Source: CAVYXK01 sp963708245
GTDB lineage: Bacteria; Pseudomonadota; Alphaproteobacteria; Acetobacterales; Acetobacteraceae
DNA length: 64,000 nucleotides
Reading direction: 5' to 3'
Assembly (NCBI GenBank): GCA_963708245.1
Contig: OY970201.1
Span: forward strand, 2,232,001 to 2,296,000
Below the pieces are notes generated by a model. The model saw nothing but the letters and a program-made list of their open reading frames with translations. It was not told the origin of the DNA and did not search any database. This document shows positions 24,617 to 32,428 of this stretch, in pieces (position 1 is the stretch's first letter; every line of letters starts with the position of its first letter). A program made the position numbers and the translations under genes.

Positions 24617-25125
24617 ACGAGCTTATGGCGTCCCGCCATCTTCCAGAGACGGGGCGGGCACGCGACATCCGGGCGCCTCGGGTGCTTGTCCTGGGGTACG
24701 GCAACCCTGGCCGCCAGGACGATGGACTCGGTCCGGCGGCAGCCGCCGAGATTGGGAAGCTGGGTTGGCCTGGCGTGACGGCCTGCGACAACTACCAGCT
24801 CGTCATCGAGGATGCGTTGGAGATAGCCGAGCACGATGTTGTCTGGTTCGTGGACGCGGCCCGCTGTGGCGCCGAACCCTATGAGGTGCGCCCCTTGTCA
24901 GCCGCGTCCGACATCGCCTTCACCAGCCACTTGGTCAAGCCGGAGGCGCTGCTGGCCATCGCCGACCAGTACTACGGCAAGTCGCCCGAAGCCTATCTAG
25001 TCGGCATCCGCGGTTATGAATTCGAGTTTCTCGAAGGACTCACCGACCGCGCCAGCAGCAATCTGGCGCAGGCTGTGGCGTTGATCCGTGGCCGGATCAG
25101 TAACCTCCTGGAGCTGCTGCGATGA
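24613..25125 (+). CDS. hoxW: hydrogenase maturation protease HoxW
   Basis: 170 residues; the ATG overlaps the hoxH stop. It is an HycI/HoxW-type endopeptidase that removes the C-terminal tail of the large subunit after Ni insertion. Ni-sensing residues are visible in VLGYGNPGRQDDGLGP (early Asp), WFVDAARCG (middle Asp) and TSHLVKPEALL (His). The context identifies HoxH as its original substrate. With hoxH truncated, this protease may have no partner in this window, because the group 4 large subunit encoded at 40002 has no tail to remove. Confidence 0.85.
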   Translation: MNELMASRHLPETGRARDIRAPRVLVLGYGNPGRQDDGLGPAAAAEIGKLGWPGVTACDNYQLVIEDALEIAEHDVVWFVDAARCGAEPYEVRPLSAASDIAFTSHLVKPEALLAIADQYYGKSPEAYLVGIRGYEFEFLEGLTDRASSNLAQAVALIRGRISNLLELLR

Positions 25126-25514
25126 ATATCGGCCTGGGTGACAAAAGGAAGACAATTCTTCTGGTCGATGCCGACCCGCATGCGCGGGCAGTCCTGCGGA
25201 ATTCTCTGGAGGCGGCGGGCTTCACCGTCGGCGAGGCAGCAAACGCCCGCGAGGGGGAACGAACCGTCATCCGCGTCAAGCCGGATGCGATCCTAGCGGA
25301 TCTGATGATGGATACCATCGATGCGGGAAGCGCGATCGCCGACAGGCTTAAGGAAATAGGTAGCCAGATCCCGCTCTACATCGTGAGTACGGCGAGCGAC
25401 GCTCTGGTGGGAGCGGTTGGCCTTCGCGAGCTCGGCATCTCCGGCGTGTTTCTGAAGCCTGGAGACCCAGCGGTTATCATCCAGACACTCAAAACACGCC
25501 TCGGCGTGAGCTGA
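25122..25514 (+). CDS. receiver-only response regulator
   Basis: 130 residues forming a single CheY-like receiver domain without an output domain. The key residues are present: acidic pair D16/D18 (LLVDADP), phospho-acceptor D60 (ILADLMM), T90 (IVSTAS) and K112 (FLKPG). It is coupled to hoxW by an ATGA overlap and lies 60 bases before hypB. Its position suggests a link to regulation of this hydrogenase set, but neither a kinase nor an effector is encoded nearby. It could act as a phosphate relay. Confidence 0.8.
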   Translation: MNIGLGDKRKTILLVDADPHARAVLRNSLEAAGFTVGEAANAREGERTVIRVKPDAILADLMMDTIDAGSAIADRLKEIGSQIPLYIVSTASDALVGAVGLRELGISGVFLKPGDPAVIIQTLKTRLGVS

Positions 25515-25574
25515 TGGAATTGTGCAAACGACAACGGACGATGAACTCGGTGTCCACGAACTGGAGGTGGAGTG

Positions 25575-26459
25575 ATGTGCACGGTCTGCGGCTGCGGAAC
25601 TCAAACGGCCGAGGGCAACCCGGTGATAGAGGCTCATCATCACGATCATCCTCATGGCCATCATGACCACGATCACCACCATCACGTTGACGGCAGTCTC
25701 CGCCAGACCCAGGGCCTGGTGAATGCCGGCAGCGGGCTTGGCGGTGTCCACGTGCCCGGCCTCAGCCAAGAGCGGATCGTCCGCATCGAACGCGACATCC
25801 TCTCCAAGAACAATGCCTACGCCCACGAAAATCGGATGCGGCTCACCCGCACCGATACCTTTGCGCTGAATTTCGTCTCCAGCCCAGGCTCAGGCAAGAC
25901 GACACTGCTCTGCCGTGCCATCGCGGAACTCAAAGATCGACTGCCGATCGCGGTGATCGAGGGCGATCAGCAGACTTCCAACGATGCCGAGCGCATTCGC
26001 GCCACCGGCGTCAACGCGGTGCAGGTGAACACCGGCAGGGGCTGTCATCTCGACGCGCACATGGTTGGCCACGCGCTCGACGACCTGCCGATCGAGCCAG
26101 GCGGCCTGCTGTTCATCGAGAACGTCGGAAATCTTGTGTGCCCGTCCGCATTCGACCTTGGCGAAGCACACAAGGTAGTGGTGCTGTCGGTCACCGAGGG
26201 CGAAGACAAGCCCTCGAAATATCCCGACATGTTCGCTGCCGCCGACCTTATGCTGCTGAATAAGTCCGATCTGCTGCCGCATGTTGAGTTTGACGTTGCC
26301 GCTTGCATAGCGGCGGCGCTACGGGTCAACCCGCGGCTGCAGATACTGACGGTTTCGGCGCGTACCGGCGAAGGCCTCGCGGCCTTCTATGCCTGGATCG
26401 AGGCTCGGGCCGCGGCAGCGCGGGCGGCGCGAGCTGCCGGCATGATGCGCTCGGCTTGA
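25575..26459 (+). CDS. hypB: hydrogenase nickel incorporation GTPase HypB (copy 1)
   Basis: 294 residues from ATG 25575, chosen over GTG 25572 because it has a good ribosome-binding sequence (ggaggtgga) and gives the family start MCTVCGCG. Features in order are the CxxCGC Ni-binding N-terminus, a His-rich stretch (about residues 19-37) for Ni storage, the P-loop SSPGSGKTT, the metal/dimer loop [10 protein letters not shown] and the G4 motif NKSD. HypB hydrolyses GTP to deliver Ni with HypA. Its partner hypA in this set (31187-31527) is frameshifted, so it may depend on the second HypA at 57560. Confidence 0.95.
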   Translation: MCTVCGCGTQTAEGNPVIEAHHHDHPHGHHDHDHHHHVDGSLRQTQGLVNAGSGLGGVHVPGLSQERIVRIERDILSKNNAYAHENRMRLTRTDTFALNFVSSPGSGKTTLLCRAIAELKDRLPIAVIEGDQQTSNDAERIRATGVNAVQVNTGRGCHLDAHMVGHALDDLPIEPGGLLFIENVGNLVCPSAFDLGEAHKVVVLSVTEGEDKPSKYPDMFAAADLMLLNKSDLLPHVEFDVAACIAAALRVNPRLQILTVSARTGEGLAAFYAWIEARAAAARAARAAGMMRSA

Positions 26460-26463
26460 CAGC

Positions 26464-28698
26464 ATGACGGCGGACCCGTTCAGCGCGCGCCTCGACACGA
26501 CCGAGCGGGTGCGCGTCCGTTTGAGTGGGACGGTCCAGGGCGTCGGCATGCGTCCGTTCGTGCATCGGCTTGCTTCCGAGAACGGTCTTGCCGGTTTCGT
26601 GCGCAACGGCGCCGATGGCGTGACGATTGAGGTCGAGGGTAACCGGATCGCCGACTTCATCGCTCGGCTCACGGCAGAAACCCCGCCGCTCGCCCGCATC
26701 GACGCGCTGACGATTGAGACGCTGACCCCGGCCGGCGATGCCGGTTTCGCCATCCGCGCCAGCACCTTCGGCCGCGCCGCGACCCGCGTCGTGGCCGATG
26801 CCGCGACCTGCCCGGGATGCCTGGCCGAGCTGTTCGATCCCGCCAGCCGGTTCTTCCAATACCCCTTCGTCAACTGCACCCAGTGCGGTCCGCGCTACAC
26901 CATCACGCGCCGCCTGCCCTACGACCGCGGGCACACCGCTATGGCTGGTTTCGCGATGTGCGCCGCCTGTGCCGCCGACTACGCTGATCCGCTGAACCGG
27001 CGCTTCCATGCCGAGCCGATCGCCTGTCCCTCCTGCGGGCCATGCCTCAGCCACCCCATTGCCGCAATTGCCGCGGCGTTGCGCACTGGGCGGATCGTCG
27101 CGTTGAAAGGCATCGGTGGCTTTCACCTGCTGTGCGACGCGCGCAACGAGGCGGTGGTGGCCGAGCTGCGCCGGCGGAAATCGCGCGAGGCCAAGCCGTT
27201 CGCGGTCATGCTCGCCAATGCCGCATCGCTTGCCGCCGTCGCGCGGCCGACCGACGCCGAAATCGCGCTCACCGCGAGCGTGGCTCGCCCGGTCGTGCTG
27301 ATGCAGGCAGTGCGGGACGCGCTCGCCCCGTCGGTAGCGCCCGGCCTCGTCCGCGTCGGTGCCATGCTCGCCTACGCCCCGCCGCATCGTCTGCTGTTTG
27401 CCGAGCTCGCTGGCACAGCGGGTGCCGGACACGATCCGGCGGCGGCCAATCCCGTCGTGCTGGTCGCGACCTCCGCCAATCCCGGTGGCGAGCCGTTGGT
27501 GGTCGACGACGCCGAGGCCCAGCGCCGCCTGGCCGGCATCGCCGACCTCATCGTCACGCACGACCGGCCGATCGTCGTCCGCGCCGACGACAGCGTGGCT
27601 CAGATCGTCGCCGGTACCCCCGCTCTGCTGCGTCGGGCGCGCGGCTTCGTGCCGGACCCCATCGAATTGCCGGCGGATGGTCCCGACGTTCTGGCGCTCG
27701 GGGGCCATCTGAAATCCACGGTGACGGTCACGCGCGGCCGCGAGGCTTTCGTCTCGCAGCATATCGGCGACCTCGATACCGCTGACACGGTGGCGTTCTA
27801 TCGCCAAACAGTGTCGCATCTCCTGTCGGTGCTCGATGTGACGGCGGAGCGGGTGATCTGCGACTTGCACCCGGATTATCGCTCGACGCGGATCGCGGAT
27901 GAGATCGACCTGCCGTGCGTGCGCGTGCAGCACCACGCAGCGCACGTGGCGGCCGTTGCCGGCGAGCACGGCCTGACTGGCCGCGTCCTCGGTCTCGCGC
28001 TCGACGGGCACGGGATGGGGCCGGAAGGCGAGAACTGGGGCGGGGAAATGCTGCTGGTGGAGGGCGCCAGGTGGCGCCGCCTCGGCGGGCTGTTCCCGCT
28101 GCCGTTGCCGGGCGGCGACTTGGCTGCGCGTGAGCCGGCCCGTATGGCCGCCGCCGCCCTGGCGGCACTGGGGCGGGCACCGGAGATCACGCACCGCTTC
28201 CGGCGGCTCCCCTTCGCTCGACCGATGGCGGCTTATCTCTCCCAGCCGGGCCTCTGTCCGGTAACCAGCAGCATGGGGCGGCTGTTCGACGCGGCGAGCG
28301 GCTTGCTCGGTCTGTGCCCGGTGCAGGCGTACGAGGGGCAGGCAGCGATGGAACTGGAAGCTCTGGTCACCGACCCGCGGATCACGCCGGGGGGCTTCGC
28401 TCTCGATCAAGGCGTGTTGGATTACCGCCCGCTCTTATCGATGCTGGCGGATGGGATCGACCCGCAGGAGGGCGCCAATCTGTTCCACGGCACGCTCATC
28501 GCCGGGCTGACGGCATGGGTCGCGACGACCGGCGAGACCGACGTGGTGCTCGGCGGAGGGTGCCTCGCCAACCAGGTGCTGGCTGAGGGGTTGCGAGCGG
28601 CGCTGGCGCGGTCCGGCATTACCGCGCATCTCGCGCAGAAGCTGCCGCCGGGCGACGGCGGCCTCTCCTTCGGGCAGGCCGTCATGGGGAGGGGATGA
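26464..28698 (+). CDS. hypF: carbamoyltransferase HypF (copy 1)
   Basis: 744 residues, 4 bases after hypB. It makes the cyanide precursor of the [NiFe] active site from carbamoyl phosphate and passes thiocarbamoyl to HypE. Domains: N-terminal acylphosphatase (LSGTVQGVGMRPFVHRLA), two zinc fingers (CPGCLAELFD ... NCTQCGPRY and CAACAADYAD ... CPSCGPC), a YrdC-like domain (KGIGGFHLLCDA) and a C-terminal carbamoyltransferase with the metal-binding QHHAAHVAAV motif. Length is normal. The second copy at 52092 is clearly divergent, so this is not a recent duplication. Confidence 0.95.
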   Translation: MTADPFSARLDTTERVRVRLSGTVQGVGMRPFVHRLASENGLAGFVRNGADGVTIEVEGNRIADFIARLTAETPPLARIDALTIETLTPAGDAGFAIRASTFGRAATRVVADAATCPGCLAELFDPASRFFQYPFVNCTQCGPRYTITRRLPYDRGHTAMAGFAMCAACAADYADPLNRRFHAEPIACPSCGPCLSHPIAAIAAALRTGRIVALKGIGGFHLLCDARNEAVVAELRRRKSREAKPFAVMLANAASLAAVARPTDAEIALTASVARPVVLMQAVRDALAPSVAPGLVRVGAMLAYAPPHRLLFAELAGTAGAGHDPAAANPVVLVATSANPGGEPLVVDDAEAQRRLAGIADLIVTHDRPIVVRADDSVAQIVAGTPALLRRARGFVPDPIELPADGPDVLALGGHLKSTVTVTRGREAFVSQHIGDLDTADTVAFYRQTVSHLLSVLDVTAERVICDLHPDYRSTRIADEIDLPCVRVQHHAAHVAAVAGEHGLTGRVLGLALDGHGMGPEGENWGGEMLLVEGARWRRLGGLFPLPLPGGDLAAREPARMAAAALAALGRAPEITHRFRRLPFARPMAAYLSQPGLCPVTSSMGRLFDAASGLLGLCPVQAYEGQAAMELEALVTDPRITPGGFALDQGVLDYRPLLSMLADGIDPQEGANLFHGTLIAGLTAWVATTGETDVVLGGGCLANQVLAEGLRAALARSGITAHLAQKLPPGDGGLSFGQAVMGRG

Positions 28699-28702
28699 AA
28701 CC

Positions 28703-28945
28703 ATGTGCCTTGCGATACCGGCCTTGGTCACTCAGGTCCTGCCAGATCAGATGGCGAGGATCAGCCTGGACGGGGTGATGAAGACCATTTCCGTCATGCT
28801 GGTCGAGGATGTCGTGCCCGGCGACTACGTCATCGTCCATGTCGGCCACGCCCTGGCGAAGATCGACCCGGAGGAGGCGGAGCGCACGCTGGCCCTGCTC
28901 GCCGAAGCAGGGGCGCTGTGCCCGGCCGCCGAGGAACGGGCATGA
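28703..28945 (+). CDS. hypC: hydrogenase assembly chaperone HypC (copy 1)
   Basis: 80 residues starting MCLAIPALVTQV, with the essential Cys2 and the conserved His in HVGHALAKID. HypC works with HypD to assemble Fe(CN)2CO and bring it to the large-subunit precursor. It starts 4 bases after hypF and overlaps hypD by an ATGA. Confidence 0.95.
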   Translation: MCLAIPALVTQVLPDQMARISLDGVMKTISVMLVEDVVPGDYVIVHVGHALAKIDPEEAERTLALLAEAGALCPAAEERA

Positions 28946-30111
28946 AATACGTCGACGAATACCGCGACGGCGTTCGCGCCCGCGCCATCGCGGCGGCGAT
29001 CGCCGTGGAGGTCCGGCCCGACCGCACCTATGCCTTCATGGAGTTTTGCGGCGGCCATACCCACGCCATCTCGCGCTACGGCATCGAGGACCTGCTGCCC
29101 ACCAACCTGCACATGATCCATGGCCCGGGCTGCCCGGTCTGCGTGCTGCCCGTGGGTCGGATCGACGATGCCATCGGACTTGCCGCGCTGTCGGGCGTCA
29201 CGCTGTGCACTTACGCCGACCTGATGCGCGTGCCGGCCTCGAAGGGCGCCAGCCTGCTGAAAGCCAAAGCCGCCGGCGCGGATATCCGCATGATTTATTC
29301 TCCGCTCGATGCGGTGCGCATCGCCGAGGCGGAACCGGAGCGCCAAGTGGTGTTCTTCGCCATCGGCTTCGAGACCACGACACCGCCGACGGCGGTGGCG
29401 CTGAAAGCAGCGGAAGCGAGGGACCTCGCCAATTTCAGCGTGTTCTGCAATCACGTGCTGACGCCCGTGGCGATGCGCGTCATCCTCGACACACCGGCGG
29501 CCGACGGTGAGCCGGTCGCCATCGAGGGCTTTGTCAGCCCCGCCCATGTGTCGACCATTATTGGCATGGAACCCTACCGGGAATTCGCCGAAAACGACCG
29601 CAAGCCCGTGGTCATCGCCGGGTTCGAGCCGCTCGACGTGATGCAGGCGATCCTGATGCTGGTGCGGCAGGTCAACGAGCAGCGGAGCGAGGTCGAGAAC
29701 CAGTACATCCGCGCCGTGACCAAGGCCGGCAACAAGACGGCCCAGGCACTCTGCGAAGAGGTATTCGAGGTCCGGGAGGATTTCGAATGGCGCGGCCTCG
29801 GCGTTCTCCCCGCCAGCGCACTCAAGCTGCGCGACAAATATGCCCAGTTCGACGCCGAGAAGCGCTTCGCCATCGCGACGGTGCATGCGGACGACAACCC
29901 GGCGTGCGAATGCGGCGCCATCCTGCGCGGCCAAAAGAAGCCGGTCGAGTGCAAGCTGTTCGGCACCGTCTGCACGCCGGAGACGCCGATGGGTGCCTGC
30001 ATGGTCTCCTCCGAAGGCGCCTGCGCCGCGCATTGGACCTATGGGCGGTTTCGCGAGCATCAGTCCCGGCATCAGGTCGGGACACCAGCCAAGCCCCAAT
30101 CGGCATCATGA
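28942..30111 (+). CDS. hypD: Fe-S scaffold protein HypD (copy 1)
   Basis: 389 residues from ATG 28942. It carries the expected cysteine motifs: CGGHTH (N-terminal), GPGCPVCVLP, and the C-terminal cluster-binding CECGAIL ... CKLFGTVCTPETPMG. HypD carries a [4Fe-4S] cluster and is where CN and CO are attached to iron. The stop overlaps the hypE start. All key residues are present, so this copy should be active. Confidence 0.95.
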   Translation: MKYVDEYRDGVRARAIAAAIAVEVRPDRTYAFMEFCGGHTHAISRYGIEDLLPTNLHMIHGPGCPVCVLPVGRIDDAIGLAALSGVTLCTYADLMRVPASKGASLLKAKAAGADIRMIYSPLDAVRIAEAEPERQVVFFAIGFETTTPPTAVALKAAEARDLANFSVFCNHVLTPVAMRVILDTPAADGEPVAIEGFVSPAHVSTIIGMEPYREFAENDRKPVVIAGFEPLDVMQAILMLVRQVNEQRSEVENQYIRAVTKAGNKTAQALCEEVFEVREDFEWRGLGVLPASALKLRDKYAQFDAEKRFAIATVHADDNPACECGAILRGQKKPVECKLFGTVCTPETPMGACMVSSEGACAAHWTYGRFREHQSRHQVGTPAKPQSAS

Positions 30112-31169
30112 ACCGGCACAGCCCACCCAAGGCCTATCGCCGCAAGCTCGACATCAAGCACGGCCGCGTCGACATGAGCCATGGCGCCGGCGGGCGGGCG
30201 ATGGTCGACCTGGTCGCCGGCATCTTCCGCACTGCCTTCGCCAACGAATGGCTCGACCAGGGCAACGACCAGGCGAGCTTTCCGACCCCCACGGGCGGCC
30301 GCATGGTTATGACCACCGACGGCTATGTGGTCTCGCCGCTGTTCTTCCCAGGCGGCGATATCGGCTCGCTCGCCGTGCACGGCACTATCAACGACATTGC
30401 TATGGCCGGCGCCCGACCGCTTTATCTGTCGGCCAGCTTCATCCTCGAGGAAGGTTTCGCGTTCTGCGACCTGAAGCGGATTGCCAACTCCATGGGACGC
30501 GCGGCGGCGAACGCCGGCGTACCGATCGTGACCGGTGACACTAAGGTGGTCGAGCGCGGCAAGGCGGACGGTGTCTTCATCGCCACCGCCGGCATCGGCA
30601 TGGTGCCGGAAGGTATCGTGCTGTCCGGCGACCGGGCGGTTCCCGGCGACGTGGTGCTGATCTCCGGCGCGTTGGGCGATCACGGTGTCGCTATCATGTC
30701 GTGCCGGGCGAACCTGGAATTTGAGACCGCCATCTTGTCCGACAGCGCCGCTCTGCACGGTCTGGTCGCCGACATGATCGCGGCGGCCGGTCCGCACCTG
30801 CGGCTGCTGCGCGATCCGACGCGTGGCGGACTGGCCGCTTCGCTCAACGAACTGGCCCACCAGTCCGGCGTCGGTTTCCGTATCGACGAGGACGCTATCC
30901 CGGTGAAGCCCGAGGTGGTGGCGGCGTGCGAGCTGCTCGGCCTCGATCCGCTGTTCGTCGCCAACGAGGGCAAGCTGGTGGCCGTCGTGGCGCCGGAGGG
31001 TGCCGACGCGTTGCTCGCCGCCATGCGTGCCCATGAGCTGGGGCGCGAGGCGGCGATCATCGGCACCGCGGTCGAGGACGACCAGCGCTTCGTGCAGATG
31101 ACGACCAGCTTCGGTGGCGGGCGCATCGTCGACTGGTTGTCCGGCGAGCAGCTCCCCCGGATCTGCTGA
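30108..31169 (+). CDS. hypE: carbamoyl dehydratase HypE (copy 1)
   Basis: 353 residues from ATG 30108. It belongs to the PurM-like fold ATPase family that dehydrates the thiocarbamoyl group received from HypF. The essential C-terminal Cys is present (the protein ends LPRIC), as are the ATP-binding blocks MSHGAGGRAM, VTGDTKVVERG and ISGALGDHG. The N-terminus has about 12 extra residues compared with copy 2. It ends 17 bases from the convergent hypA remnant, without a clear terminator in between. Confidence 0.95.
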   Translation: MNRHSPPKAYRRKLDIKHGRVDMSHGAGGRAMVDLVAGIFRTAFANEWLDQGNDQASFPTPTGGRMVMTTDGYVVSPLFFPGGDIGSLAVHGTINDIAMAGARPLYLSASFILEEGFAFCDLKRIANSMGRAAANAGVPIVTGDTKVVERGKADGVFIATAGIGMVPEGIVLSGDRAVPGDVVLISGALGDHGVAIMSCRANLEFETAILSDSAALHGLVADMIAAAGPHLRLLRDPTRGGLAASLNELAHQSGVGFRIDEDAIPVKPEVVAACELLGLDPLFVANEGKLVAVVAPEGADALLAAMRAHELGREAAIIGTAVEDDQRFVQMTTSFGGGRIVDWLSGEQLPRIC

Positions 31170-31186
31170 GGCATCGCCGTCTGCCG

Positions 31187-31527
31187 CTACTCGCCGTCGA
31201 ATGACACGACGCGCATCTCGCGGCCGGCGAGGATCTTGCGGTCGAAGCTGCGCAGGCGGGGCAGGTTGCGACCAGGGTTTCCGGCGCGTACTCCGTCTGG
31301 CAGGAATCGCATCTGGCCCGCAGGGCAATCCGGTTGATGACCAACTCTGCCTCGGCCGCCACGGTTTCAGCCGCCGTGATGGGAAAGCAGAACAGCAGCG
31401 CGTGCGGATCGACGGACGCCGCAACCCCGATTTCGACCACCACACGCGAGACACGGGAGATGCGCTCCCGTCGGGCGCAGTCCACCACCAGATCGGTGAT
31501 ACTCTCGCTGAGTGCTAGTTCGTGCAT
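31187..31527 (-). pseudogene. hypA: hypA, single-base frameshift (copy 1)
   Basis: The frame starting MHELALSESITDLVVDC at 31527 encodes the first two thirds of a zinc/nickel chaperone HypA, through the zinc motif CDSC ... CPAC. Immediately after CPAC the homology moves to the adjacent frame, which reads RSFDRKILAGREMRVVSFDG and stops at 31187-31189. Restoring one G near 31249-31252 would rebuild the family-typical CPACGSFDRKILAGREM. A one-base deletion in the chromosome or a sequencing error fits equally well. The Ni ligand His2 and all four zinc Cys are before the break, so a chimeric product with a wrong C-terminus is possible. Confidence 0.85.
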
Positions 31528-31607
31528 GAAGCTGACCCGATGTACTTCTTGCTGCAGAACAGAACCAGAACGCCCGGCCTCATTACCGCATTTTCACTAC
31601 ACAGTCG

Positions 31608-31621
31608 CTGATTTGGATCAA
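31608..31621 (+). promoter_or_regulatory. FNR/Anr-type binding site
   Basis: The bases CTGATTTGGATCAA match the FNR consensus TTGATNNNNATCAA at 9 of 10 specified positions. A TAGATT hexamer at 31645-31650 lies where the -10 element of a class II FNR-activated rightward promoter would be, with the box centred near -41.5. The box could equally drive hypA leftward, 81 bases from its start. Oxygen-limited expression of hydrogenase genes is commonly under FNR control. The prediction rests on sequence match and position only. Confidence 0.5.
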
Positions 31622-31800
31622 TGCCAGTGTCCCGACCTGTCCGGTAGATTTGCGCGTCGTCGATTGATTTCCGGGGGATCTGCGTCACATGCTTGAAACG
31701 GTCGCTGTTCAAGCGGATGCCAATCGTGCCTTAGGAGGCTTCCGTGCAGGTCGGTAAGCTCGCCCAGCAGGCGATGACGCGGAATAATGGGACGCTTCAT

Positions 31801-31826
31801 CGTCTGCCGAACAGGCGAGGCAGACG
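31801..31826 (+). repeat. perfect 8-bp GC-rich hairpin in the AOR operon leader
   Basis: The arms cgtctgcc (31801-31808) and ggcagacg (31819-31826) are perfectly complementary around a 10-base loop. No T-run follows, so it is not a simple intrinsic terminator. It may be part of a leader structure or a repressor site. Confidence 0.45.
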
Positions 31827-31950
31827 ACCACGCAGCCGACGATTGCCTGGACGGATGCAGCTCATTGGGTCAGCAGACCGAGGGCGACGAGCGGCTAACC
31901 CAACGGATGGTGATGCTTAGCAGACACGATCTCAGGAGCGGGGAAGACCA

Positions 31951-32424
31951 ATGGCCAAGATGCTGATGATCAATGCGGACAAATGCACCGGGTGCCATAA
32001 TTGCGAACTTGCCTGCTCGATGGAGCATGAGGGGGTGTTCCGCCCCGATGCGACCCGGGTGCACGTCTATACCTGGGAGCGTGAAGGCTTCTCAGTGCCG
32101 ATGATGTGTCAGCATTGTCGAGACGCGCCCTGCATCACGGTTTGTACCCCGCATGCGCTGACCCGCGACCCTGATAGCGGCTGGGTAAACCTCGACGAAG
32201 CCAAGTGCATCGGCTGCAAGATGTGCGTCCAGGCCTGCCCGTTTGGCAACTCGGTATGGGACGAGCTGACGCACAAGATACTCAAGTGCGACTACTGCGG
32301 CGGTGATCCCGCGTGCGCGAAATTCTGCCCGAGTCACGCGATCGAATGGGTTGACGACCTAGTGGCGACACGGACGCGCAAGCGCGCGTTCGCGCAGAAA
32401 TTCAAGGACGCTTTCTCGGAGTAA
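31951..32424 (+). CDS. four-[4Fe-4S] ferredoxin subunit of aldehyde oxidoreductase
   Basis: 157 residues with 16 cysteines in four ferredoxin-type groups: C12/15/18/22, C53/56/61/65, C86/89/92/96 and C113/116/122/126. Each motif pair has the crossed arrangement seen in HycB, CooF and the small subunit (AorA) of Aromatoleum-type AOR. It lies 4 bases before the AOR gene, so it is the obvious electron acceptor of that enzyme. Since a hydrogenase follows in the same operon, it likely wires AOR to the NuoI-like subunit. There is no twin-arginine signal, so it is cytoplasmic. Confidence 0.88.
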   Translation: MAKMLMINADKCTGCHNCELACSMEHEGVFRPDATRVHVYTWEREGFSVPMMCQHCRDAPCITVCTPHALTRDPDSGWVNLDEAKCIGCKMCVQACPFGNSVWDELTHKILKCDYCGGDPACAKFCPSHAIEWVDDLVATRTRKRAFAQKFKDAFSE

Positions 32425-32428
32425 AGCC

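Larger units (their letters stand above)
31528..31950. other. divergent intergenic region between hypA and the AOR operon
   Basis: 423 bases without a convincing gene, lying between the leftward hypA and the rightward ferredoxin/AOR operon, so promoters for both should be here. It contains an FNR-like box (31608-31621), a 6-base inverted repeat cttgaa...ttcaag near 31693-31714, and a strong 8-base hairpin at 31801-31826. A ribosome-binding sequence (ggagcgggga) precedes ATG 31951. If rightward transcription starts near 31656, the leader would be about 295 nt, long enough for RNA-level control. Confidence 0.6.

Noticed and set aside
26326..28410. 694-codon open frame on the minus strand
   Set aside because: Antisense to hypF, which has all its motifs; the minus frame has shadow composition.
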